From: Konateibacter massiliensis
GTDB lineage: Bacteria > Bacillota > Clostridia > Lachnospirales > Lachnospiraceae
Assembly (NCBI RefSeq): GCF_900184995.1
Contig: NZ_LT860099.1
Coordinates: 2,874,829-2,938,828, forward strand
Direction: 5' to 3'
Length of the DNA stretch: 64,000 bases
Shown here: positions 55,493-64,000 of the stretch, in pieces
How positions within the stretch are numbered: position 1 is the first letter of the stretch
How the letters are laid out: each line of letters starts with the position of its first letter
The notes under the pieces: generated by a model
What the model saw: the letters and a program-made list of their open reading frames with translations, nothing else
What the model was told of the DNA's origin: nothing
Databases searched by the model: none
Translations under genes and position numbers: made by a program

Positions 55493-56653
55493 ATGGAAAA
55501 TTTTAGGTTTAATGCGTATACGGAGATTCTTTTTGGAACGGGACAGATTGAAAAGCTGGCACAAAGTGTGGAGACCTATGGGAAAAATGTTCTTTTGACC
55601 TATGGAGGAGGAAGCATTAAAAAAAGTGGGATTTATGATAAGGTGAAAGCACTCTTAAAGGATTTCAATATTGTTGAATTGAGCGGAATTGAGCCAAATC
55701 CAAGAATTGAGAGTGTTCGAAAGGGAGTTGAGCTTTGCAGAGAGCATAACATTGACGTAATTTTGGCAGTGGGCGGCGGAAGTACAATCGATTGCAGCAA
55801 GGTGATTGCGGCAGGCTATTATTATGACGGAGATGCGTGGGATATCGTGACAAATCCGGAATTGATTGACAAGGTGCTTCCGATTGTGACGGTGCTTACA
55901 TTGGCGGCAACCGGCTCTGAGATGAATAAGAACGCTGTAATCTCCAATATGGAAACAAATGAAAAGCTTGGCACTGCGAGCATGAAAATGATCCCGCAGA
56001 CCTCTATTTTAAATCCGGAGTATATGTTTACACTTCCGGCTATTCAGACGGCGGCAGGAACAGCAGACATTATGTCTCATGTGCTGGAAAATTATTTCCA
56101 GAAGACAGAGGGAGCTTTCGTTCAGGATAAAATTTCCGAAGGGCTGCTGCAAACCTGTATCAAGTACTGTCCTATCGCAATAAAGGAGCCGAATAATTAT
56201 GAGGCGAGAGCCAATTTGATGTGGGCGAGTTCACTTGCATTAAACGGACTGTGCGGCTGCGGTAAGAGCGGAAGCTGGACCTGCCATCCGATTGAGCATG
56301 AGCTGAGTGCTTACTATGACATTACACATGGCGTAGGCCTTGCTATTGTGACACCAAGGTGGATGAGATATATACTAAGCGAGAAAACGGTGGATAAGTT
56401 CGTGGATTACGCGCTGAATGTATGGCAGCTCTCTCCGAATGAGGATAAGTTTGCATTGGCAAATGAGGCAATTAATAAGACAGAAGAATTCTTTAAGAGC
56501 TGTGGTATTCCGTCTACTTTGACAGAGCTTGGAATCGATGACTCCAAATTTGATTTGATGGCAGAGAAAGCAGTAAAATTCGGTGGCTTGGAGTATGCTT
56601 ATGTAGGGCTTACACCGGCTGATGTGAAGAAAATATTAGAAGCCTGTCTGTAG
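55493..56653 (+). CDS. Iron-containing alcohol dehydrogenase
   Basis: A 386-residue group III alcohol dehydrogenase paralogous to the gene at 21025: AVGGGSTIDCSKVI, metal ligands in TADIMSHVLE and CHPIEHELSAYYDITHGVGLA. A butanol or ethanol dehydrogenase role is plausible. It ends in a strong terminator. Confidence 0.88.
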   Translation: MENFRFNAYTEILFGTGQIEKLAQSVETYGKNVLLTYGGGSIKKSGIYDKVKALLKDFNIVELSGIEPNPRIESVRKGVELCREHNIDVILAVGGGSTIDCSKVIAAGYYYDGDAWDIVTNPELIDKVLPIVTVLTLAATGSEMNKNAVISNMETNEKLGTASMKMIPQTSILNPEYMFTLPAIQTAAGTADIMSHVLENYFQKTEGAFVQDKISEGLLQTCIKYCPIAIKEPNNYEARANLMWASSLALNGLCGCGKSGSWTCHPIEHELSAYYDITHGVGLAIVTPRWMRYILSEKTVDKFVDYALNVWQLSPNEDKFALANEAINKTEEFFKSCGIPSTLTELGIDDSKFDLMAEKAVKFGGLEYAYVGLTPADVKKILEACL

Positions 56654-56667
56654 GATAGGGATAAAAG

Positions 56668-56696
56668 AAAGTGTGAGCTTTGCTCACACTTTTTTT
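56668..56696 (+). terminator. Terminator of the alcohol dehydrogenase gene
   Basis: A perfect stem AAAGTGTGAGC with GCTCACACTTT around TTT, followed by a T-run. The same stem sequence recurs at the end of the repeat copy at 56735. Confidence 0.92.
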
Positions 56697-56942
56697 ATAT
56701 GGTAGGAAAATTCTTCGAATTTCCTACCATATAAAAATATTATGCGCACCTCGCGGAGTGGAAGTAGTTGCTACGCAACCCGCTCGGGCGCGAAGTGTGA
56801 GCAAAGCTCACACTTTCTTATGATTGCAAATAAATATTTAAGAATATCTTACGTTTCCATAACGGGAAAAGTGGCTGAAAAAAAGTGCCTAAAATCCGGT
56901 GTTTTGAAGGGGACAACCGGGAGAGAAATGGAGTGGAATTAT
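56697..56942. other. Intergenic region with palindrome and repeat
   Basis: Begins with an almost perfect palindrome at 56697-56732 (ATATGGTAGG... with ...CCTACCATAT, one bulged A). It continues with repeat copy C and 120 bp without a recognisable feature, up to the promoter of the secreted protein gene. Confidence 0.65.
56735..56818 (+). repeat. Interspersed structured repeat, copy C
   Basis: Third copy: GCGCACCTCGC, GAGTGGAAGTA, GTTGC-TAC-GCAAC, CCCGCTCGGGCGC, then the distal hairpin AAGTGTGAGC with GCTCACACTT. The distal stem is the same as the terminator at 56668, unlike copies A and B, which suggests gene conversion or insertion into a terminator. Confidence 0.78.
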
Positions 56943-56971
56943 TTGACAGAAAGCTTGAAACATACTATACT
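56943..56971 (+). promoter_or_regulatory. Promoter of the Ig-like repeat protein gene
   Basis: TTGACA (56943-56948), 17 nt, TATACT (56966-56971), 53 nt before the ATG at 57025. Confidence 0.8.
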
Positions 56972-57024
56972 GTTTAATATAAAATGAACTAAAATAGTTC
57001 AAAAGAAGGGAGAAGGAGATTAAC

Positions 57025-58275
57025 ATGAGAGTATTAAAAAAATCAACTATTGCAGCTGTTTTAACCTTTATATTTATCTTGGCAGCCTCCATTTTACCGG
57101 CTGATTCAGCCTTGGCTGCTACAAAACCATCACTGAATTCTACCTCAGGCACTGTCTTTATGTATACGGAGGATAGTATATATGTGAAGAATATCCCAGC
57201 TGGTCTTGAAAGTATTTCATGGAGTTCAAGCAACAAATCTGTATTAAAGGTAAAGTCAAATGCAAAAACAGGTGTAGAATGTACCTTGCTTCCACAGAAA
57301 TCCGGAACGGCAACAGTGACCTGTACAATCGTTTCATCAGAGAAAACATATAATTTGACCTGTAAGATTACAGTAAAAAAAGCAAGCCCTTTCAAGAAGA
57401 TTTATATTGACGGAAAGAACAAATATAAATCAAAGACATCGTCCATCACTTATAATACAACAAGCTCAAGCAAGATAAAGGTGACATCAAAATTGGCAAG
57501 TGGCTGGAAGCTTGTAGGTGCTGAATATCAGGTGTTTAACACTGCTACAAGTGCAAAGAGTGTAGTGGATATTCCAAGCAACAATAAAGTTCCTATCGGC
57601 AAATACATGACCAAAGTGTATTTTACGGCGATGAATGATGACAATGAATATTTTGTTTATACGGTTATTTTAAAGAAAACGGTAAGTGAGACGGCAAAGC
57701 CTAGCTTTTCTAAGAAGACAGACACGATTTTCTTAAAGACTACGAATAACACAGTATCGGTTAAAAATTTTCCAAGTGGTGCAACTGCTGTTTGGAGCAC
57801 AAGCAAGAAGAGCGTAGCGACGGTTAAGGCAGGCGATGAGGCAGGAACAGCTGTATTGACACCAAAGAAGGCAGGTACTACAACCATTACCTGTACAATT
57901 ACAAAAAAGAATAAGACAGTTTCTACCATCACCTACCAATTGAAGGTAGCGAAAAAGGTAAAACCACTTGAAGCAGTAGAGATTGACGGAAGCAATATTA
58001 TAGGAAAGACGAGCAATAACTACTACAAGTTTAGTACAACCGATCATTCTGTATTAGTACAAAGCTATGAGAACAGCGGTTGGACCATACAATCCGAGAA
58101 CTATGTTGTGTATAAGTCTCCAACATTTTGCGGTACAGAGCAAAAGATTACAGGCATTGGAACCGTACCAATCGGAAATTATAAAACAGTTGTGCAAGTA
58201 AAACTGAAAAATAATAAGTCGAGTGCAATTTATACCTTTACACTGGAGCTTTATAACAAGAACTATAAAAAATAA
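57025..58275 (+). CDS. Secreted two-repeat bacterial Ig-like (Big_2-type) protein
   Basis: A 416-residue exported protein with a signal peptide cleaved near ALAA (about residue 33). Two homologous halves each hold a Big_2-like domain (ISWSSSNKSVLKVKS and AVWSTSKKSVATVKA, then GTATVTC and GTTTITC) followed by an unrecognised beta domain beginning IYIDGKNK or VEIDGSNI. There is no sortase motif or wall-binding domain, so it is probably released or held by another partner. Strongly Lys/Ser/Thr-rich. Confidence 0.78.
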   Translation: MRVLKKSTIAAVLTFIFILAASILPADSALAATKPSLNSTSGTVFMYTEDSIYVKNIPAGLESISWSSSNKSVLKVKSNAKTGVECTLLPQKSGTATVTCTIVSSEKTYNLTCKITVKKASPFKKIYIDGKNKYKSKTSSITYNTTSSSKIKVTSKLASGWKLVGAEYQVFNTATSAKSVVDIPSNNKVPIGKYMTKVYFTAMNDDNEYFVYTVILKKTVSETAKPSFSKKTDTIFLKTTNNTVSVKNFPSGATAVWSTSKKSVATVKAGDEAGTAVLTPKKAGTTTITCTITKKNKTVSTITYQLKVAKKVKPLEAVEIDGSNIIGKTSNNYYKFSTTDHSVLVQSYENSGWTIQSENYVVYKSPTFCGTEQKITGIGTVPIGNYKTVVQVKLKNNKSSAIYTFTLELYNKNYKK

Positions 58276-58289
58276 ATTTTGATGAACAA

Positions 58290-58333
58290 GAGGAATATAC
58301 AAAAAGCTAATAATTTTTGTATATTCCTTTTTG
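58290..58333 (+). terminator. Terminator of the Ig-like protein gene
   Basis: AAGGAATATACAAAAA pairs with TTTTTGTATATTCCTT around an 8-nt loop and is followed by TTT. Confidence 0.88.
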
Positions 58334-58340
58334 ATTCCTA

Positions 58341-58393
58341 TTGACAAACTTTCCAAATGTGATAATATGAACATATGAACAATCATTCATATG
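58341..58393 (+). promoter_or_regulatory. Promoter and CadC-type operator
   Basis: TTGACA (58341-58346), 16 nt, TAATAT (58363-58368). Immediately downstream, CATATGAA (58372-58379) and TTCATATG (58386-58393) form an 8-bp inverted repeat around CAATCA, the ArsR/SmtB/CadC-type site. Repression would be relieved by metal. Confidence 0.82.
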
Positions 58394-58409
58394 AAAGGAG
58401 ACAAGATAA

Positions 58410-58772
58410 TTGAGAGAGCAAAACGAAGTAGCAAAATGCGAAGAACTTTGTATCCATGAAAATGTGGTAAAAGATGTTCAGGGACATATGCCGCCCGATG
58501 AAAAACTAATTGATTTGGCAGATTTTTTTAAGATATTTGGAGACACAACAAGAATAAAAATTTTATATGTATTATTTCAGTCTGAAATGTGCGTGTGTGA
58601 TATTGCAGATCTTCTGAATATGACCCAGTCGGCTATTTCGCATCAGCTTAGAGTATTAAAGCAGATGCAGCTTGTAAAATTCAGAAGAGAAGGAAAAACA
58701 GTATTTTATTCTCTGTCAGACGGACATATTAAGACAATTATAAATCAAGGTATGGAACATATTAACGAATAA
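58410..58772 (+). CDS. cadC: CadC-type metal-responsive ArsR-family repressor
   Basis: A 120-residue winged-helix repressor. Four cysteines are spaced as in the staphylococcal CadC Cd/Pb site: Cys10, Cys14, Cys61 and Cys63 (CadC C7, C11, C58, C60). The second, zinc site is partly kept: Asp104, His106 and His117, with Glu120 in place of the last His. The recognition helix is MTQSAISHQLRVL. TTG is the start, 9 nt after AAAGGAG. It heads the metal efflux operon. Confidence 0.88.
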   Translation: MREQNEVAKCEELCIHENVVKDVQGHMPPDEKLIDLADFFKIFGDTTRIKILYVLFQSEMCVCDIADLLNMTQSAISHQLRVLKQMQLVKFRREGKTVFYSLSDGHIKTIINQGMEHINE

Positions 58773-58807
58773 GGAGCAGGCTGCATGAGCAGCAGGAAGG
58801 AAAGATT

Positions 58808-59029
58808 ATGAAGAAAATATTTATATTGGATGAATTAGATTGTGCAAACTGCGCAGCAAAAATGGAGACAGGAATCAACGATTTGGATTGTGTAAATAAA
58901 GCGACGGTATCCTTTATGACGAAAAAGCTTGTCTTGGAGACAGATGAGGATAAAATGGAACAGGCAATCGCGGAGGCATCAAAGGTTGTGAAAAAGATTG
59001 AGCCGGACGTTGTGTTAAGAGCAAAATAA
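58808..59029 (+). CDS. Heavy-metal-associated (HMA) domain protein
   Basis: A 73-residue ferredoxin-like metal chaperone with the metal-binding C12-x2-C15 pair (DCANC). It probably hands metal to the P-type ATPase encoded 19 nt later, replacing the N-terminal HMA domain that this pump lacks. Same operon as cadC. Confidence 0.88.
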   Translation: MKKIFILDELDCANCAAKMETGINDLDCVNKATVSFMTKKLVLETDEDKMEQAIAEASKVVKKIEPDVVLRAK

Positions 59030-59048
59030 TCGGTAAAGAGGGTGCACT

Positions 59049-60923
59049 ATGACAAAAAAAATGAAACGACAGCTTAGAAATATTATATTTGGTGCCATCG
59101 TATTTATGATTGGAATGATATTGCCAAGGATTGTTGCCGTTGGCAATAACGGTGAGCTTTTTATTTTCTTGGCAGCTTATCTTATCGTAGGAAGTGATAT
59201 TGTAAAGCGGGCGGTAAAAAATATACCGACCGGACAATTATTTGATGAGAATTTCCTGATGAGTATTGCAACCATCGGAGCCTTCCTCGTAGGTGAATAT
59301 CCGGAAGGTGTGGCGGTTATGCTGTTTTATCAGATAGGAGAGCTGTTCCAGAGCTATGCGGTTGAAAGGTCTAGAAAATCAATCACAGAGCTTATGGATA
59401 TTTATCCGGAATACGCAAATCTTAAAAAAGGCGACACAATCGAGCAGATTGATCCGGATGAAGCAGAGGTCGGCGATATTATCGTCATTAAGTCGGGAGA
59501 AAAAGTGCCTTTGGATTGTAAGGTGATAAAAGGAACAACAACACTTGATACGAAAGCACTGACAGGTGAATCGCTGCCAAGGGAGATTGAGGTGGGCGAT
59601 AGCTTAATCAGCGGCTGCATTAATATAAATGGTGTTGTGGAAGCAGAGGTTATCAAGGAATTTGGAGAATCAACAGTAAGCAAAATTCTTGATTTGGTTG
59701 AAAATGCCAGCAGTAAAAAGGCAGAGGCAGAAAACTTCATCACCAAATTTGCAAGATATTACACTCCTATCGTTGTGATTTGTGCAATAGCACTTGCGAT
59801 TATCCCTTCTCTTATTGTAGGAGGCTGGGAGACTTGGATTTACCGTGCATTATCTTTCTTGGTAATTTCATGCCCTTGTGCTTTGGTTATTTCCATTCCG
59901 TTAAGCTTTTTCGGAGGACTTGGAGGCGCATCCAAGACGGGAGTTCTCGTAAAGGGCAGCAACTATCTGGAAGCGTTAGCAAATGCTGAGATTGCGGTGT
60001 TTGATAAGACCGGAACGCTGACAAAGGGAACTTTCCAGGTAAAAGAGGTAAAAAGCAGGGGTAAATATAGCGATGAGGAGCTGATTCAATTTGCAGCCTA
60101 TGCGGAAAGCTACTCGAATCATCCTATTGCCGATGCACTGAAAAATGCTTATGGCAAGGAAATAAATTATGATGATATCCTTAATGCGGAAGAAATTGCG
60201 GGTCATGGCGTAAAAGTAGAGATAGACGGTAAGACGATATATGCTGGAAATGGAAAACTGATGAAAAAACTGGGTATCAATGCAGGCGAGGAAGACTTCG
60301 GGGGTACGCTGGTTCATATCGCAGTGGACATGGAGTACGCCGGCTATATTGTGATTGCCGATGAGATAAAAGAAGATGCAAAGCTTGCAATTGACGCATT
60401 AAAACACGCTGGTGTAAAAGAGATAGTTATGCTGACCGGAGACAGAAAGAAAGTCGGGGAAGCGGTGGCAAAGGAACTTGGCATTGACACGGTGTACACA
60501 GAGCTGTTACCTGCTGATAAGGTAGAAAAGGTGGAAGAACTGTTTCGGAAAAAGTCTCAGAAAGGAAAGCTTATATTTGTTGGTGACGGAATCAATGATG
60601 CACCGGTGCTTGCGAGAGCAGATATTGGCATTGCAATGGGAGGACTTGGTTCAGATGCGGCGATTGAGGCAGCCGATATCGTGATTTTAACGGATGAGCC
60701 GTCTAAAATTGCAAAGGCAATGCAGATTTCGAAAAAAACGCTTCGAATAGTAAAACAAAATATTGTGTTTGCGATTGGGGTAAAGGTTTTGGTACTAATA
60801 CTTGCCGCAATCGGCAGTGCAACCATGTGGGCGGCTGTGTTTGCCGATGTGGGAGTATCGGTCATTGCAATCATCAATGCCATGCGTGCATTAAAGGCAG
60901 GAAAAGGGGCTGTCACACTTTAG
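59049..60923 (+). CDS. cadA: Heavy metal-translocating P1B-type ATPase (Cd/Zn efflux)
   Basis: A 624-residue P1B-ATPase: TGES (172-175) actuator motif, the CPC motif at 275-277 in the membrane helix, phosphorylated Asp319 in DKTGTL, the SYSNHP nucleotide-binding motif and the GDGINDAP hinge. The CPC motif and the CadC partner favour Cd2+/Zn2+/Pb2+. No N-terminal metal-binding domain is present. The stop lies inside the following terminator stem. Confidence 0.92.
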   Translation: MTKKMKRQLRNIIFGAIVFMIGMILPRIVAVGNNGELFIFLAAYLIVGSDIVKRAVKNIPTGQLFDENFLMSIATIGAFLVGEYPEGVAVMLFYQIGELFQSYAVERSRKSITELMDIYPEYANLKKGDTIEQIDPDEAEVGDIIVIKSGEKVPLDCKVIKGTTTLDTKALTGESLPREIEVGDSLISGCININGVVEAEVIKEFGESTVSKILDLVENASSKKAEAENFITKFARYYTPIVVICAIALAIIPSLIVGGWETWIYRALSFLVISCPCALVISIPLSFFGGLGGASKTGVLVKGSNYLEALANAEIAVFDKTGTLTKGTFQVKEVKSRGKYSDEELIQFAAYAESYSNHPIADALKNAYGKEINYDDILNAEEIAGHGVKVEIDGKTIYAGNGKLMKKLGINAGEEDFGGTLVHIAVDMEYAGYIVIADEIKEDAKLAIDALKHAGVKEIVMLTGDRKKVGEAVAKELGIDTVYTELLPADKVEKVEELFRKKSQKGKLIFVGDGINDAPVLARADIGIAMGGLGSDAAIEAADIVILTDEPSKIAKAMQISKKTLRIVKQNIVFAIGVKVLVLILAAIGSATMWAAVFADVGVSVIAIINAMRALKAGKGAVTL

Positions 60924-60940
60924 TGTGACAACCCCTTTTT
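60902..60940 (+). terminator. Terminator overlapping the cadA stop
   Basis: AAAAGGGG-C-TGTCACACT pairs with AGTGTGACA-A-CCCCTTTT, followed by T. The cadA TAG (60921-60923) lies in this hairpin. Confidence 0.88.
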
Positions 60941-60960
60941 GCTACATAATAAAAACTGTT

Positions 60961-61350
60961 TTACACAGCCTCAGGAGCAGTATACTCTGCTTTGCCGAAG
61001 CCAAGAATTATGTAGAAAATTGTTGGTAAAAAGATGAGTCCCAATGTAAAGCCAATACCTTTACCAAAAGCTTTTGCAAGCTTGTATGAGGTCATGATTG
61101 AAATAACAAAAGAAACAATCGGGATAATATAAGCTAAGAATACCCAACCGGTTCCCCATGTTATTTTACACAGGCAATAAAGATTATAAATTGGAATTAT
61201 GCATTTCCAACCTGCAAGTCCAGCCTTTGTAAACATTTTCCACATGCCGGCAAGAGTAAGTACTCCAATAACCAGTATAACAATCAGATATACTCCTAAT
61301 ACTGCCATGATTGCGGATTCATCATAAGAATAATAACCATAAGCGTCCAT
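60961..61350 (-). CDS. DUF5684 membrane protein
   Basis: A 129-residue protein with four hydrophobic segments; the AGMWKMFTKAGLAGWKCIIPIYN stretch is typical of DUF5684, a family of unknown function often near signal peptidase-like genes. I chose ATG 61350 because AAGGGGG lies just upstream. The in-frame ATG at 61368 overlaps that site. Confidence 0.78.
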   Translation of the reverse strand: MDAYGYYSYDESAIMAVLGVYLIVILVIGVLTLAGMWKMFTKAGLAGWKCIIPIYNLYCLCKITWGTGWVFLAYIIPIVSFVISIMTSYKLAKAFGKGIGFTLGLIFLPTIFYIILGFGKAEYTAPEAV

Positions 61351-61515
61351 TTTCTTTTCCCCCTTCATTTTTTAGACTATAATAATATATCATATTAAGT
61401 CGAATTGAGCAACTTATTTTACTTCTGACATTAGTACTAATTTATTTTGAACAAAAGTACCGATTTGACTGAAAATAAGAGAGGAATAAAAGTTAAAAAA
61501 ATAATAAAAAAGTGA

Positions 61516-61543
61516 TTGACATTATAAAAATAAGTGTTATATT
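61516..61543 (+). promoter_or_regulatory. Promoter of clpB
   Basis: TTGACA (61516-61521), 16 nt, TATATT (61538-61543), 43 nt before the clpB ATG. I see no CIRCE (HrcA) or CtsR heptad repeat nearby. Confidence 0.65.
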
Positions 61544-61585
61544 AGTTATAGAACAAACAACAAATAAAAATGAGGAGGTGGGCTT

Positions 61586-64000
61586 ATGAATATAAGCAAA
61601 TTTACACAAAAGTCAATGCAGGCGGTAAATGACTGCGAAAAGCTTGCGTATGAGTATGGAAATCAAGAAATTGAACAGGAGCATTTGCTATACAGTCTGC
61701 TCATGCAGGAAGACAGCCTTATTTTGAAGCTGATAGAGAAAATGGAAATTAATAAGGACTATTTTGTCCAAACAGCGGAAAATTATCTGAAAAAGAGAGT
61801 GAAGGTGTCAGGCGGCCAGGTATACATTGGTCAAAATCTGAATAAAGTGTTGATTCATGCGGAGGATGAGGCGAGGCAGATGGGAGATGAGTATATCTCC
61901 GTGGAGCACTTGTTTTTGTCTCTTGTTCAGTATGCAAACGGTGCGCTGAAGCAGATTTTCAAGGAATATGGTATTACAAGAGAACGCTTTTTAAAGGCAC
62001 TATCTACGGTCAGGGGAAATCAGAGAGTGGTGAGCGACAACCCAGAGGCGACCTATGACACACTGAACAAATACGGTTATGATTTGGTGGAGCGTGCTAA
62101 GGAGCAAAAGCTTGATCCGGTAATCGGACGTGATAGTGAAATCAGAAACGTAGTTCGTATCCTGTCTCGTAAGACGAAAAACAATCCGGTGTTAATCGGT
62201 GAGCCGGGTGTCGGAAAGACGGCAGTTGTGGAAGGGCTTGCTCAGAGAATTGTGAGAGGAGACATTCCGGAAGGATTAAAGGATAAGAAACTGTTTGCCC
62301 TTGACATGGGTGCCTTGGTGGCAGGAGCTAAATACAGAGGTGAGTTTGAGGAACGCCTAAAGGCGGTGCTTGAGGAAGTCAAAAAGAGTGAAGGTCAGAT
62401 TATTCTGTTTATTGACGAGCTTCACACGATTGTGGGAGCAGGAAAGACTGACGGTGCAATGGATGCCGGAAATATGTTAAAGCCAATGCTTGCAAGAGGT
62501 GAGCTTCACTGTATCGGAGCGACAACACTAGACGAGTACAGAATGTACATTGAAAAGGATGCAGCGCTGGAGCGACGCTTCCAGCCTGTTACAGTAGACG
62601 AACCGACGGTAGAGGACACAATCTCTATATTGAGAGGACTGAAAGACCGCTATGAGGTTTTTCACGGGGTCAAGATAACCGATTCAGCTCTTGTGTCTGC
62701 GGCGGTTTTGTCAAACCGTTATATTTCGGAGCGTTTCTTGCCGGATAAGGCGATTGATTTGGTGGATGAAGCCTGTGCCTTGATTAAAACAGAACTTGAT
62801 TCCATGCCGTCAGAGCTTGATGAACTGTCTCGAAGAGTTATGCAGATGGAGATTGAGGAGGCGGCCCTGAAAAAAGAGACAGACCGTCTGAGCAAAGACA
62901 GACTGGACGCACTTCAAAAGGAGCTTGCAGAACTGAAGGATGAATTTAACAACCGAAAGGCAAAATGGGACAATGAGAAAAATGCGGTAGAAAGGCTGCA
63001 GAAGCTTCGCGAAGAAATCGAGGATATGAATAAGCAGATACAGCTTGCACAGCGGGATTATGACTTGAACAAGGCCGCAGAGCTTCAATATGGAAAGCTT
63101 CCGAAATTGGAGCAGCAGCTTGCCATTGAGGAGGAAAAGGTCAGAGCGGCAGATTTGTCCCTGATTCATGAGAGTGTGACGGAAGAGGAAATCGCAAAGA
63201 TTATTTCCAGATGGACCGGAATTCCGGTTGCAAAGCTGACAGAGAGTGAGCGAAGCAAAACACTCAATCTTGACAAAGAGCTTCACAAGAGAGTGATTGG
63301 TCAGGAGGAGGGCGTCACAAAGGTAACAGAGGCGATTATCCGTTCCAAGGCAGGAATCAAAGATCCGACAAAGCCGATTGGTTCCTTTATTTTTCTCGGA
63401 CCTACCGGTGTCGGAAAGACGGAACTTGCAAAAGCTCTTGCGGCAACGCTATTTGACAATGAGCAGAATATGGTGCGTATCGATATGAGTGAATATATGG
63501 AGAAATACTCCGTATCCAGACTGATTGGAGCTCCTCCCGGATATGTAGGTTATGAGGAGGGTGGACAACTGACCGAGGCGGTGCGCAGAAAGCCGTATTC
63601 CGTCGTGTTATTTGACGAGATTGAAAAGGCTCACCCGGACGTATTTAATGTACTTTTGCAGGTGCTAGATGATGGAAGAATCACCGATTCACAGGGAAGA
63701 TGTGTGGATTTTAAAAATACCATTCTCATTATGACCTCCAATATCGGTTCCGGTTATTTGCTGGAAGGAATCGACGAAGAGGGCGAGATTAAGGAAAGCA
63801 GCACCGGTATGGTTATGGCAGATTTGAGAGCTCATTTTAAGCCTGAATTTTTAAACCGACTGGATGAAATTATCATGTTTAAGCCTCTGATGAAGAAGGA
63901 TATCGCTTCGGTTATCAACCTGCTTGTGAAGGATTTAAACAGCCGTCTGGAGGATAAGGAGCTGGAAATCGAAATCAGCCAGGAGGCAAAGGATTTTATT
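61586..64000 (+). CDS. clpB: ClpB disaggregase (partial, runs off the window)
   Basis: An open frame of 805 codons without a stop. The N-domain starts [14 protein letters not shown]. The first AAA+ module has GEPGVGKTA and [12 protein letters not shown], the middle coiled coil spans about 405-520, and the second module has GPTGVGKTE and [11 protein letters not shown]. It fits ClpB rather than ClpC, given the long middle domain. GAGGAGG precedes the ATG. Its role is rescue of aggregated proteins with DnaK. Confidence 0.93.
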   Translation, partial: MNISKFTQKSMQAVNDCEKLAYEYGNQEIEQEHLLYSLLMQEDSLILKLIEKMEINKDYFVQTAENYLKKRVKVSGGQVYIGQNLNKVLIHAEDEARQMGDEYISVEHLFLSLVQYANGALKQIFKEYGITRERFLKALSTVRGNQRVVSDNPEATYDTLNKYGYDLVERAKEQKLDPVIGRDSEIRNVVRILSRKTKNNPVLIGEPGVGKTAVVEGLAQRIVRGDIPEGLKDKKLFALDMGALVAGAKYRGEFEERLKAVLEEVKKSEGQIILFIDELHTIVGAGKTDGAMDAGNMLKPMLARGELHCIGATTLDEYRMYIEKDAALERRFQPVTVDEPTVEDTISILRGLKDRYEVFHGVKITDSALVSAAVLSNRYISERFLPDKAIDLVDEACALIKTELDSMPSELDELSRRVMQMEIEEAALKKETDRLSKDRLDALQKELAELKDEFNNRKAKWDNEKNAVERLQKLREEIEDMNKQIQLAQRDYDLNKAAELQYGKLPKLEQQLAIEEEKVRAADLSLIHESVTEEEIAKIISRWTGIPVAKLTESERSKTLNLDKELHKRVIGQEEGVTKVTEAIIRSKAGIKDPTKPIGSFIFLGPTGVGKTELAKALAATLFDNEQNMVRIDMSEYMEKYSVSRLIGAPPGYVGYEEGGQLTEAVRRKPYSVVLFDEIEKAHPDVFNVLLQVLDDGRITDSQGRCVDFKNTILIMTSNIGSGYLLEGIDEEGEIKESSTGMVMADLRAHFKPEFLNRLDEIIMFKPLMKKDIASVINLLVKDLNSRLEDKELEIEISQEAKDFI

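Noticed and set aside
61369-61585. CIRCE or CtsR sites upstream of clpB
   Set aside because: No TTAGCACTC-type inverted repeat and no GGTCAAA heptads are visible.

Overview
The window looks like a chromosome segment of a low-GC Gram-positive anaerobe of class Clostridia, probably family Lachnospiraceae. The support is the tig-clpP-clpX-lon-engB order, several ECF vitamin-transporter S components, DUF1700/DUF975/DUF6320 membrane proteins, iron-containing alcohol dehydrogenases, AGGAGG ribosome sites, and tRNA genes that never encode the 3' CCA. The genus cannot be fixed from the sequence.

Layout. 1-921: eight tRNA genes and a terminator. 961-4560: a DUF523 gene and what I read as a vitamin B6 module, namely a pyridoxamine-pyruvate-aminotransferase-like enzyme coupled to an ECF S component, plus a second S component. 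Both S-component promoters carry the same three-part operator with identical spacing. 4879-12373: a Ser/Asn-rich peptide, a rhodanese, two YfcE-type phosphoesterases, an rRNA methyltransferase, a secreted papain-like protease next to a cell-wall amidase, RdgB and serine acetyltransferase. 12651-13427: a consensus promoter and seven more tRNA genes.

13428-18483: two AT-rich elements integrated in tandem at the 3' end of tRNA-Leu(UAG). Copies of the tRNA 3' end lie at 15673 and 18412, inside a 101-bp repeat. Element A holds an antitoxin, a broken toxin and an unrecognised 356-residue coiled-coil protein. Element B holds a dead tyrosine integrase and a lone P-loop ATPase. This is the best candidate for an undescribed, possibly anti-phage, cargo locus.

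18567-29130: a decaying accessory zone. It holds a frameshifted TetR gene beside ketopantoate-reductase and flavodoxin-ferredoxin pseudogenes, an alcohol dehydrogenase group, a serine-recombinase remnant, a five-gene TetR-controlled efflux operon that includes an overlooked 58-residue membrane protein, and an intact TetR/reductase pair with twin operators. A further copy of the terminator that follows tRNA-Leu lies at 29084.

29228-46766: mixed housekeeping and metabolic genes, including LacZ with an AraC regulator, a condensation-fold acyltransferase with DUF6320, BioY under a BirA-type operator, aminotransferase, CYTH, hydrolase, MATE, peptidase C26, DJ-1 and DUF975 proteins. 46877-56653: trigger factor, ClpP, ClpX, Lon, EngB, an AI-2E-family permease, a D-2-hydroxyacid dehydrogenase and a second iron alcohol dehydrogenase. 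57025-60923: a secreted Ig-like repeat protein and a CadC-controlled metal efflux operon. 60961-64000: a DUF5684 protein and ClpB, which runs off the window. A short structured repeat recurs at 30774, 40370 and 56735.
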